DNA of 5,096 bases. Origin: an uncultured Bacteroidaceae bacterium (GTDB lineage Bacteria; Bacteroidota; Bacteroidia; Bacteroidales; Bacteroidaceae). The stretch's first letter is position 1; each line of letters begins with the position of its first letter. Positions 1 through 5,096 of the stretch are shown here, piece after piece. Location of the stretch: the NCBI GenBank assembly GCA_934364765.1, contig CAKRMO010000102.1, positions 1 to 5,096 of the forward strand, given 5' to 3'. The notes under the pieces were generated by a model that was given only the letters and a program-made list of their open reading frames with translations, had not been told where the DNA came from and searched no databases. The translations under genes were made by a program, and so were the position numbers.

Positions 1-240
1 GTATTCTGTCCCGTGTTCGTCAAGCAGTATCACGTGGTCGCCGGGGCGCAGCAGCTTCATAATGTTCTCCCCCTCCGAAGCCTTGATTTGGGCTTCGGTG
101 AGTTTTGAAGTGTTCTTGAGGTCGGGAATTACGCTTACTTCAAACTGTATGTAGTGTCCTATCCGGCCTATGTAGTCTTCTGTGAGTTTTGCCACGCTTT
201 TGTCGGTGGTTTTTCCCACGAGTATGAGCAGGGTCTTCAT
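1..240 (-). CDS. rlmH: 23S rRNA (pseudouridine-1915 N3)-methyltransferase RlmH, N-terminal part, cut by window edge
   Basis: RlmH is a small SPOUT-class methyltransferase that uses S-adenosylmethionine to methylate N3 of pseudouridine 1915 in helix 69 of 23S rRNA, acting on the assembled 70S ribosome in the cytoplasm. The 80 visible residues begin MKTLLILVGKT, contain YIGRIGHY at 23-30 and VIPDLKNT at 37-44, and reach LLDEHG at 72-77. This is the expected beta-strand start and the conserved acidic/glycine turn of the family. Family members are about 155-160 residues, so roughly the C-terminal half, with the knotted cofactor site, lies beyond the left edge. The start at 240 is chosen because homologues begin with this MKT-type strand. 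An in-frame ATG at 274-276 would add 12 residues (MANLPDNKDETA) but lies next to the upstream terminator's T-run. No clear Bacteroidota promoter lies between the tRNA terminator and this start, so its transcription may rely on read-through or on a promoter I do not recognise. Identity is confident; it rests on recalled family motifs, not a search. Confidence 0.93.
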   Translation of the reverse strand, partial: MKTLLILVGKTTDKSVAKLTEDYIGRIGHYIQFEVSVIPDLKNTSKLTEAQIKASEGENIMKLLRPGDHVILLDEHGTEY

Positions 241-276
241 TGCTGTTTCGTCTTTGTTATCCGGCAAGTTTGCCAT

Positions 277-314
277 AAAACAAAGAATGCTACCGAAAAT
301 CAGTAGCATTCTTT
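277..314 (-). terminator. Intrinsic terminator after tRNA-Arg
   Basis: Bases 282-293 and 303-314 form a perfect 12-bp inverted repeat around a 9-base loop (294-302). Read on the minus strand, the stem is followed by TTTGTTTTA, a slightly interrupted T-run. The hairpin begins only two bases after the tRNA discriminator base, so the trailer to be trimmed is very short. The other strand also has TTTT after the stem, so the structure could stop transcription in both directions, though no plus-strand gene runs into it. Confidence 0.85.
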
Positions 315-316
315 TG

Positions 317-390
317 TGACGCTGTAGGGATTCAAACCCTAAACCTTCTGATCCGTAGTCAAATGCTCTATTCAGTTGAGCTACAGCGCC
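317..390 (-). tRNA. tRNA-Arg (anticodon ACG)
   Basis: The 74-base gene folds into a complete cloverleaf. The acceptor stem pairs GGCGCTG with CAGCGTC, with one G-T pair at 2-71. The D stem is GCTC/GAGC with a 9-base loop. The anticodon stem TTTGA/TCAGA carries the loop CTACGGA, so positions 34-36 read ACG. The variable loop has 5 bases and the T stem is TAGGG/CCCTA. The discriminator is A and the 3' CCA is not encoded, since CAAAAG follows, so CCA must be added by the nucleotidyltransferase. Anticodon ACG, with A34 normally deaminated to inosine by TadA, reads CGU, CGC and CGA arginine codons. The D loop has A at 15 and 19 where G is usual, and the T loop has T at 56 where C is usual. These changes look compensatory and are discussed as a finding. 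The gene has its own promoter and terminator. Confidence 0.96.
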
Positions 391-416
391 AGATGCTTTA
401 TTTCTCAAAAGCGATG

Positions 417-448
417 CAAAATTACGGATAGTTTGCGAAAGCACCAAA
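417..448 (-). promoter_or_regulatory. Bacteroidota-type promoter of tRNA-Arg
   Basis: Read on the minus strand, TTTG at 448-445 is followed after exactly 20 bases by TAATTTTG at 424-417. This matches both halves of the promoter known for the main sigma factor of Bacteroidota (-33 TTTG and -7 TAnnTTTG). Transcription would begin a few bases past 417, leaving a 5' leader of roughly 20 bases before the tRNA for RNase P to remove. The match and position are seen in the sequence; activity is inferred. Confidence 0.8.
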
Positions 449-460
449 TGTTTTGTCAGG

Positions 461-485
461 TTTTTTGCCGCAATGGGCGAAAAAA
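461..485. repeat. Inverted repeat between the barrel gene and the tRNA promoter
   Basis: Six T's and GCC at 461-469 pair with GGC and six A's at 476-485, with one unpaired G at 479 and a 6-base loop at 470-475. The A-run at 480-485 is also the T-run (minus strand) of the adjoining terminator, so the two structures overlap. It could be a back-up terminator or a 3'-end structure, or chance pairing of two homopolymer runs. I see no coding sequence in the 391-540 gap. Confidence 0.45.
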
Positions 486-502
486 GTGCCTTTCAGGCTT
501 TT
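480..502 (-). terminator. Probable intrinsic terminator of the rfbA-rfbC-barrel transcript
   Basis: About 40 bases after the barrel gene's stop codon, the minus strand reads GCCT-GAA-AGGC (498-488), then AC, then six T's (485-480). AAAA at 502-499 can pair with part of the T-run and lengthen the stem past a two-base bulge. The GC core is only 4 bp, so the call is moderate, but it is the best candidate between the operon end and the tRNA promoter. Confidence 0.55.
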
Positions 503-540
503 CTTCGTTGTCGTTTGTGCTTTTGGCGGCGAAAATGTTG

Positions 541-3471
541 CTAAAGAGGCAGCAGTTCCTTCTCTTTTTGGGGTTTGTCTTTTTTTTCCTTGTTCTTTTT
601 ATTGCCTTTGGAAAAGCCGGATGAAATCTTCCCATTGAATATGTTGAGCCTTATGATGACGTGGAGCATGAAATAGCTGTATGATGCGTCGTTTTCGGTG
701 TCAACACGGCTTTGGGCGTTAATTGTGCGCACAATGTTGCTTCGGTTTCGCAGAATGTCGTAAAGTTTAAGTCTGACGATTAGCGGTGATCCTTTGAAAA
801 AGTTTTGCGAGGCGGTGGCGTTCCAGACAAGCTCGTCGGTGTTCATGTTTTTGTTTGAGTATCCACGCCGGCTTTTCATGCTTAGCGAGTTCTCAACAGT
901 CATTTTCCAAGGCAGTGTCACCCGTGCCGATGCCGAGTAGGAATAGTTGTAGGTGTCCATGTTGGATTGCGGGCGCAGCTTGTTGTCGGTGTGGCGGTAG
1001 CGCAGGGATGCGCCTATCTTGGCTTCCAGAAAGTCGTTGTGGTATCTCAGGCTTACGCGCTGGAACACCCCGGAGGTTCGTGTGGTGTTTTTCTGACTGG
1101 AAGTGCTTTTGCCGTTGCTTATGTAGCCCACGGAATTGTCGTATGTCCCGGTGGTGGAGCTGTTTAGGCGGAATGCCTTTTTTGCCCCGAACCCGGTTGT
1201 GAATGTGAAGTCGGTGCGTGCCGCCCAGTTGCCGTTTATGTTTTTGGGCTGCGTGGTGCGCACGCCCGTTGTCTCATCGTAAAGTATTGCTGTGCTTATG
1301 TTGTTGGAACTTTGGTCAATCTGTGCGTTGACCTGCCAGTTTTGCTGCCTTTTGACGATGAACTTGCTGTATTCAAACACGATGCGGTTGTTCCAAGCCG
1401 GTTTCAGGTTGCCTCCCGAAAGACGTATGTTGAGCGGGTCGGCGTTGTCGGTGATGGGTATGCGGTTTGTCATTGATGGGTCGGTGTTCCAGCCGCTGTA
1501 CCTAATCTCCGCTTTTTCGTTCTTGGATAGCCGGTAACGGAACATGGCGGAGGGCCTGAAGCGCAGCAGGCGGCGTGAAAACGTGGTGTCAACGGTGTTG
1601 CGGCGGTAGTCGAGCCGTGTGGTGTTATAGCTTATGTCGGTGGAGGCGAACGCCGTTATCTTGCGGCTGTTGTAGTTAAGGCTTTCGTGCCATGTATGTT
1701 GGAAGTTGTTGTATGTGGAGTATAGCGAGTTTTGCATATTGAGCACGGATTGCAGGGAGTCTTCTGTTGACGGCAGGTCGCCGAGAGTGTGTTCTCCGTT
1801 GCGCCAGCCATTGAGCGAGTCGAGTTCGTAGAGCGAGCGGTCGCTGCGGTTTTTCGAGCGGAGAAAGGAGTAGCTCGTCTGAAAGCGCAGACCTTTTATT
1901 ATGGGTTCGCTGTAGCTTATGCGTTCGCGGTAACTCCAGTTGTGGGAAGGGGAGAATGTGTATTGGTCTTGGAAGGTGTGGCGTTTGTCTGCCGACCGCT
2001 TGTAATAATAAATGTCGGCAATGCGGAAAGACTTGTTTTCCCCGTTCCCGCTTGATATTCCAAAATCAAAACTTATGTTTCTTCCCTTGCTGTTGAGCAG
2101 CCTTACCGCCATTCCGCCGATACCGAAACTGTAGTTGCTGCCGTGAGATTTTGAGGAGTTTGAATTGCTGTTGATGGTTGCGCCGTATAGTCCGGGAGTT
2201 TGTCCTTCGGGAAAATTGGTGCCGAACACGCTGTCGAGGGGATCTTCGCCATTGGTTATTTCGTAGGGGTCGCTGTTGAACCTTGCCGAGCGTGAACGCG
2301 AGAAAGTACGCGAGTTGTTGAACGAAAGGTTGGTGTTGGCGGTTATGGTGGTGAGTGTGTCCGGATGCCACTCCATGCGGAGGTTTCCGCCCAAGCCCGA
2401 CGATTTGTTTTTGTTGTAGCTGTCGCTGTTTGAGAACTGCGAGGTTTGGGACGCTCCGATGTAGTTTTCCGCGCTACGCCATGTCTGGCTGTGCGAACGG
2501 TTGTCGTGCAGTCCGAGATGCCCGCCCATTTCAAAACGCCGGTTCTCTTTGCGTGTCTTGCCGTTGTTTACGTGGAAGTCTGCACCTAACGATTTGTTGT
2601 TCGACCTTGCATCGTCATCGTTCATGTTTCCTGTCAAACTAAGCCGCGAGCGGTCGGTCATGCGGTTTGCAAAAATTTTTTGTATGTACCTTCCGTAAGA
2701 ACCTGCGGCGGCGTCATAGTTGGCAATCCAGGTTTCATTAAGCTCCTTTTTAAGCTCTATGTCCATTACCGTCTGCTCGTTTCCGTCGTCAATGCCAGTC
2801 TGCTCGGCATAGTCGCTTTTCTTTTCATAAGTCTTTATGCGGTTAACGAGTTCTACGGGCAGGTTTTTCAGCGCGGAGCGGTTGTTGCCCTTGAAGAAGT
2901 CTTTTCCGTTGATTTTGAATTCGGATATTGGCTTGCCGTTGTATGTTATCGTGTTTCCGTCAACATCCACTCCGGGCAGCAACTTTATCAGTTCTTCGAG
3001 AGCTTCCCCTTCCGGCACCTTGTATTCTTCGGCACTGAAACTTGTGGTGTCTTCTTTTGTCTCCATGTCGGCACGTGTGCCTATTATAGTGGCGCCTTTC
3101 AGGGAAATGGTGTTTAAGGGCAAATAAAGCGTGTCGCTGGCGGACGGCTTGTTGGCGCGGCGCAGCTTGGGTATGTTGGCATAAAGGGTTTTGTATCCAA
3201 TCATGGAAACACGCAATATATACTCGGAATGGGGAGAAAGCCTGAGCTGTACAACACCGGCAGTGTCAGAAGCAGCACCTTTGACAAATGAACTGTCGGT
3301 GGTGAACACAACGGCGTTTGCACCGGGCAGCGCCATTCCGGTTGTGCTGTCAGCAATAACTTTCCTTATGATGCGTTGGGCGTATGCAGATGACGGCATA
3401 AAAAATAATGCTGCATAAAACGACAGCATTATAATATATGAGTATGCCAGCCTGTGTCTGCTTAGGCTCAT
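541..3471 (-). CDS. Outer-membrane beta-barrel protein, TonB-dependent-receptor-like (CarboxypepD-like + plug-like + OMP_b-brl_3 type)
   Basis: This 976-residue protein has a signal peptide at about 1-31: basic n-region RHR, hydrophobic core at about 9-25, and an SSAYA/Q cleavage site. Residues about 33-110 form a carboxypeptidase-D regulatory-like beta-sandwich with the typical elements TGMALPGANAVV and VSMIGYKT. Residues about 120-245 form a degenerate plug: EELIKLLPGVDVDGN (159-173), ITYNGKPISEFKINGKDFF (175-193), LPVELVNRIKTYEKKSD and DDGNEQTVMDIELKKE. The remaining residues alternate amphipathic strands with polar Ser/Asn/Arg-rich loops. Family signatures recur late: DNADPLNIRLSGGNLKPAW (675-693), and a last strand YFMLHVIIRLNIF (933-945). 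After that strand comes a lysine-rich tail to 976, which is unusual. The family is common in Bacteroidota, is usually annotated as TonB-dependent receptor or outer membrane beta-barrel, and its substrates are mostly unknown. I cannot name a substrate. No SusD-like partner is adjacent. It starts 16 bases after rfbC and probably shares its transcript. M15 is a possible later start, but M1 gives the better signal peptide. Confidence 0.9.
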   Translation of the reverse strand: MSLSRHRLAYSYIIMLSFYAALFFMPSSAYAQRIIRKVIADSTTGMALPGANAVVFTTDSSFVKGAASDTAGVVQLRLSPHSEYILRVSMIGYKTLYANIPKLRRANKPSASDTLYLPLNTISLKGATIIGTRADMETKEDTTSFSAEEYKVPEGEALEELIKLLPGVDVDGNTITYNGKPISEFKINGKDFFKGNNRSALKNLPVELVNRIKTYEKKSDYAEQTGIDDGNEQTVMDIELKKELNETWIANYDAAAGSYGRYIQKIFANRMTDRSRLSLTGNMNDDDARSNNKSLGADFHVNNGKTRKENRRFEMGGHLGLHDNRSHSQTWRSAENYIGASQTSQFSNSDSYNKNKSSGLGGNLRMEWHPDTLTTITANTNLSFNNSRTFSRSRSARFNSDPYEITNGEDPLDSVFGTNFPEGQTPGLYGATINSNSNSSKSHGSNYSFGIGGMAVRLLNSKGRNISFDFGISSGNGENKSFRIADIYYYKRSADKRHTFQDQYTFSPSHNWSYRERISYSEPIIKGLRFQTSYSFLRSKNRSDRSLYELDSLNGWRNGEHTLGDLPSTEDSLQSVLNMQNSLYSTYNNFQHTWHESLNYNSRKITAFASTDISYNTTRLDYRRNTVDTTFSRRLLRFRPSAMFRYRLSKNEKAEIRYSGWNTDPSMTNRIPITDNADPLNIRLSGGNLKPAWNNRIVFEYSKFIVKRQQNWQVNAQIDQSSNNISTAILYDETTGVRTTQPKNINGNWAARTDFTFTTGFGAKKAFRLNSSTTGTYDNSVGYISNGKSTSSQKNTTRTSGVFQRVSLRYHNDFLEAKIGASLRYRHTDNKLRPQSNMDTYNYSYSASARVTLPWKMTVENSLSMKSRRGYSNKNMNTDELVWNATASQNFFKGSPLIVRLKLYDILRNRSNIVRTINAQSRVDTENDASYSYFMLHVIIRLNIFNGKISSGFSKGNKKNKEKKDKPQKEKELLPL

Positions 3472-3487
3472 CGGATATTTACCGAAA

Positions 3488-4039
3488 TCAGTCGAAGAAA
3501 TATTTCGAATCTTTTAAGAAAGGATGGTGCTTGTCTTTTTCCGACAGAATTATCTTGTCGGCTTCCACAGGCCACTTTATGTTCAAATCAGGGTCGTTCC
3601 ACATAATCGCACCTTCACTCTCTGGGGCGTAAAAGTTGTCGCACTTGTACTGGAACACGGCAATGTCGCTCATTACGGCAAAACCGTGGGCAAAGCCGCG
3701 TGGAATGAAAAACTGGCGGTGGTTGTCTTCCGTAAGTTCCACGCCGACATATTTCCCGAAAGTGGGGGAACTTTTGCGCAGGTCAACAGCCACGTCGTAA
3801 ACCTTTCCACGGACAACTCTCACGAGCTTTGCCTGGGAATGTTCCCCTTTTTGGAAATGAAGCCCGCGCAGCACTCCGTATTGTGAGCGGCTTTCGTTGT
3901 CTTGGATGAAATTCACATTTCCCACAAGGGTGTTGAAGTCCCTCTCGTTGTAGCTCTCGAAAAAATATCCGCGTGCATCGTTGAATACTTTCGGTTCTAA
4001 AACCAGTACTCCCTCAATGTCTGTCTTTATTGCGTTCAT
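3488..4039 (-). CDS. rfbC: dTDP-4-dehydrorhamnose 3,5-epimerase (RmlC)
   Basis: RfbC/RmlC epimerises C3 and C5 of dTDP-4-keto-6-deoxy-D-glucose to give dTDP-4-keto-L-rhamnose, the third step of dTDP-L-rhamnose synthesis in the cytoplasm. The 183-residue length is normal for the family. Visible motifs in order: DARGYFFE (21-28), QDNESRS (46-52), GVLRGLHFQ (55-63) with the catalytic base His61, K71 and R74 of the substrate pocket, the cupin strand GKVYDVAVDLR (78-88), FIPRGFAHGF (111-120), and Tyr131, the proposed proton donor. LSEKD (165-169) supplies Asp169, the likely partner of His61. These roles are by analogy with characterised RmlC enzymes. The start is fixed by the conserved N-terminal strand and by the 3-base gap after the rfbA stop, which implies translational coupling. 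No gene for the dehydratase (RfbB) or reductase (RfbD) follows; the next gene is the large barrel protein. No missing active-site residue was noticed. Confidence 0.97.
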   Translation of the reverse strand: MNAIKTDIEGVLVLEPKVFNDARGYFFESYNERDFNTLVGNVNFIQDNESRSQYGVLRGLHFQKGEHSQAKLVRVVRGKVYDVAVDLRKSSPTFGKYVGVELTEDNHRQFFIPRGFAHGFAVMSDIAVFQYKCDNFYAPESEGAIMWNDPDLNIKWPVEADKIILSEKDKHHPFLKDSKYFFD

Positions 4040-4042
4040 GCT

Positions 4043-4942
4043 TTATGCGTTGTCCTGTTCCTGTTCTGCTTCGTCCGCGCGGCGCAGCAGGTATTTGCCA
4101 TATTCGTTTTTGCTCATGGGCTGTGCCACCTTGCGCAGTGTGGTTGCGTCAATCCAGCCGTTGGAAAAGGCTATGTCTTCAAGGCAAGCCACTTTCAGCC
4201 CGCCGCGCTTTTCTATAACCTCAATGAATGTGGACGCCTCGGAAAGAGAATCGTGTGTGCCGGTGTCGAGCCAGGCGAAACCGCGCGCAAGCCGCTGCAC
4301 TTTCAGCCGCCGGGAGTTTAGATACACTTCGTTTACGGTTGTTATTTCAAGTTCGCCGCGTGGCGATGGCTTTATGCTCTTTGCTATTCCAACCACATCG
4401 TTAGGGTAAAAATAAAGTCCCACAACAGCGAAGTTTGATTTAGGTTGGGCAGGTTTCTCCTCTATGCTTAGCGCATTCCCGTTTTTGTCAAATTCCACCA
4501 CACCGTAGCGTTCCGGGTCGTTAACGTGATAACCGAACACGGTGGCGCAGTTTTGGTTGTCCACATAGTCCACGCTTTCGCGCAGCATTCCTGTGAAGCC
4601 GCTGCCATAGAATATGTTGTCGCCAAGAACGAGGCAGACATTGTCGTTGCCGATGAATTTCTCACCTATAATGAACGCTTGTGCCAGACCGTCGGGTGAA
4701 GGTTGTTCGGCGTACTCAAAATTTACTCCGAAGTCCTCGCCGCTGCCAAGGAGACGTTTGAAGCCGGGCAGGTCGTGCGGGGTGGAGATTATTAGTATGT
4801 CCCTGATTCCGGCAAGCATGAGCACCGAGATGGGGTAGTATATCATCGGCTTGTCGAAAATGGGAAGCAGCTGTTTGCTTACACCTTTTGTGATTGGGTA
4901 GAGGCGTGTGCCAGAACCCCCGGCGAGAACAATGCCTTTCAT
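4043..4942 (-). CDS. rfbA: Glucose-1-phosphate thymidylyltransferase (RmlA)
   Basis: RfbA/RmlA joins dTTP and glucose-1-phosphate to dTDP-glucose plus pyrophosphate, the committed first step of dTDP-L-rhamnose synthesis. The 299-residue protein is slightly longer than the usual 290 or so. It shows the nucleotidyltransferase signature GGSGTRLYP (8-16) with Lys23 in [17 protein letters not shown] (79-89), LGDNIFYG (106-113) with metal ligand Asp108, ERYGVVEFD (144-152), IEEKP (160-164), VGLYFYP (174-180), RGELEIT (195-201) and [10 protein letters not shown] (224-233) with the second metal-binding Asp226. The last residues, EAEQEQDNA, are a polar extension partly encoded by a short CTGTTC repeat (plus strand 4055-4066). 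The start at 4942 gives the canonical [11 protein letters not shown] start. Thirty-two bases separate it from the preceding gene, with no promoter match that I can see, so it may be co-transcribed from further right. The closest alternatives, other sugar-phosphate nucleotidyltransferases, are unlikely given these motifs. Confidence 0.98.
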   Translation of the reverse strand: MKGIVLAGGSGTRLYPITKGVSKQLLPIFDKPMIYYPISVLMLAGIRDILIISTPHDLPGFKRLLGSGEDFGVNFEYAEQPSPDGLAQAFIIGEKFIGNDNVCLVLGDNIFYGSGFTGMLRESVDYVDNQNCATVFGYHVNDPERYGVVEFDKNGNALSIEEKPAQPKSNFAVVGLYFYPNDVVGIAKSIKPSPRGELEITTVNEVYLNSRRLKVQRLARGFAWLDTGTHDSLSEASTFIEVIEKRGGLKVACLEDIAFSNGWIDATTLRKVAQPMSKNEYGKYLLRRADEAEQEQDNA

Positions 4943-4974
4943 TGTGGTATCGTGTAAAGTTGGGTTGGTTATTC

Positions 4975-5096
4975 TTATTTCTTGAAACGGCTGTAGATTA
5001 CCGAGATTTTGATGTCTCCGCTGTTTCCGCCCGCAAGTCTTGTGGAAGATAGCGACAGGTCGTTGCGCACCCGCGACAGCACGTTCTGGGTTGTGT
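4975..5096 (-). CDS. C-terminal fragment of an unidentified protein, cut by window edge
   Basis: An open frame entering from the right edge gives 39 residues ending in a TAA stop at 4975-4977. It reads [17 protein letters not shown] from the edge and ends [14 protein letters not shown]. It is on the same strand as rfbA and stops 32 bases before it, as expected for an upstream operon member. I do not recognise the family. The last stretch alternates hydrophobic and polar residues (I, I, V, Y spaced by K, S), which is compatible with a closing beta-strand, followed by a basic end. That could be a small beta-rich or outer-membrane protein, but the piece is too short to say. That it is coding is inferred from the open frame, strand and spacing. 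Confidence 0.6.
   Translation of the reverse strand, partial: TTQNVLSRVRNDLSLSSTRLAGGNSGDIKISVIYSRFKK

Noticed and set aside
263..274. Short palindrome GGCAA-GT-TTGCC upstream of rlmH, considered as an operator
   Set aside because: Five-bp arms with a 2-base spacer are easily found by chance, and no regulator gene or promoter is associated.
317..390. tRNA-Arg as an integration site for a mobile element
   Set aside because: No integrase, no direct repeat of the tRNA 3' end and no change in gene character is seen on either side within the window.
376..624. Plus-strand open frame across the intergenic gap (82 codons)
   Set aside because: It runs through the reverse complement of the tRNA, its promoter and the operon terminator, and the hydrophobic stretch comes from the reverse of the lysine-rich tail and T-runs.
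2680..3117. Long plus-strand open frame (145 codons)
   Set aside because: It lies wholly antisense to the well-supported barrel gene, and its cysteine/valine/phenylalanine-rich translation is typical of a reverse-frame shadow.
3472..3540. Possible promoter in front of the barrel gene within the end of rfbC
   Set aside because: The stretch is AT-rich but contains no TAnnTTTG element, so there is no support for a separate start.
4055..4066. Tandem CTGTTC hexamer at the 3' end of rfbA, considered as a phase-variation tract
   Set aside because: There are only two perfect copies, the unit is a multiple of three so slippage would not shift the frame, and it encodes a dispensable-looking polar tail.
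3981..4409. Plus-strand open frame of 142 codons
   Set aside because: It is antisense to rfbA and the start of rfbC, both of which have complete family motifs; its Ser/Arg-rich product resembles no family.

Overview
The window looks like chromosomal DNA from a member of the Bacteroidales (phylum Bacteroidota). Three things point there: an RlmH N-terminus of the Bacteroides type, a long outer-membrane beta-barrel protein of the CarboxypepD-like/degenerate-plug/OMP_b-brl_3 architecture that is abundant in that phylum, and a promoter in front of the tRNA gene that matches the Bacteroidota form TTTG-N20-TAnnTTTG. Shine-Dalgarno sequences are not evident, which also fits. Genus cannot be fixed from this sequence; a gut lineage (Bacteroidaceae, Prevotellaceae or Muribaculaceae) is a guess.

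Every gene found is on the minus strand, so the region reads from right to left. It begins at the right edge with the last 39 codons of an unidentified gene. Then comes rfbA (rmlA, glucose-1-phosphate thymidylyltransferase), followed after 3 bases by rfbC (rmlC, dTDP-4-dehydrorhamnose 3,5-epimerase), followed after 16 bases by a 976-residue outer-membrane beta-barrel protein. The tight spacing indicates one transcript. A 150-base gap follows, holding a probable terminator for that transcript, a second hairpin and the promoter of a tRNA-Arg(ACG) gene. The tRNA gene is followed almost at once by a strong hairpin terminator, and then by the start of rlmH (23S rRNA pseudouridine-1915 N3-methyltransferase), which runs off the left edge.

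RfbA and RfbC catalyse steps 1 and 3 of dTDP-L-rhamnose synthesis, which feeds O-antigen, capsule or protein glycans. The partner enzymes RfbB and RfbD are not in the window. The large barrel protein would sit in the outer membrane. Its place at the end of a rhamnose-nucleotide operon is suggestive of an envelope role but does not prove a functional link. The tRNA and rlmH form a separate translation-related pair.

I found no mobile element, CRISPR array, phage gene, toxin-antitoxin pair or defence system. Most of the window is ordinary housekeeping and envelope DNA. The more interesting points are the operon composition, the lysine-rich tail of the barrel protein, the overlapping hairpins after its stop codon, and the paired substitutions at tertiary contacts in the tRNA.
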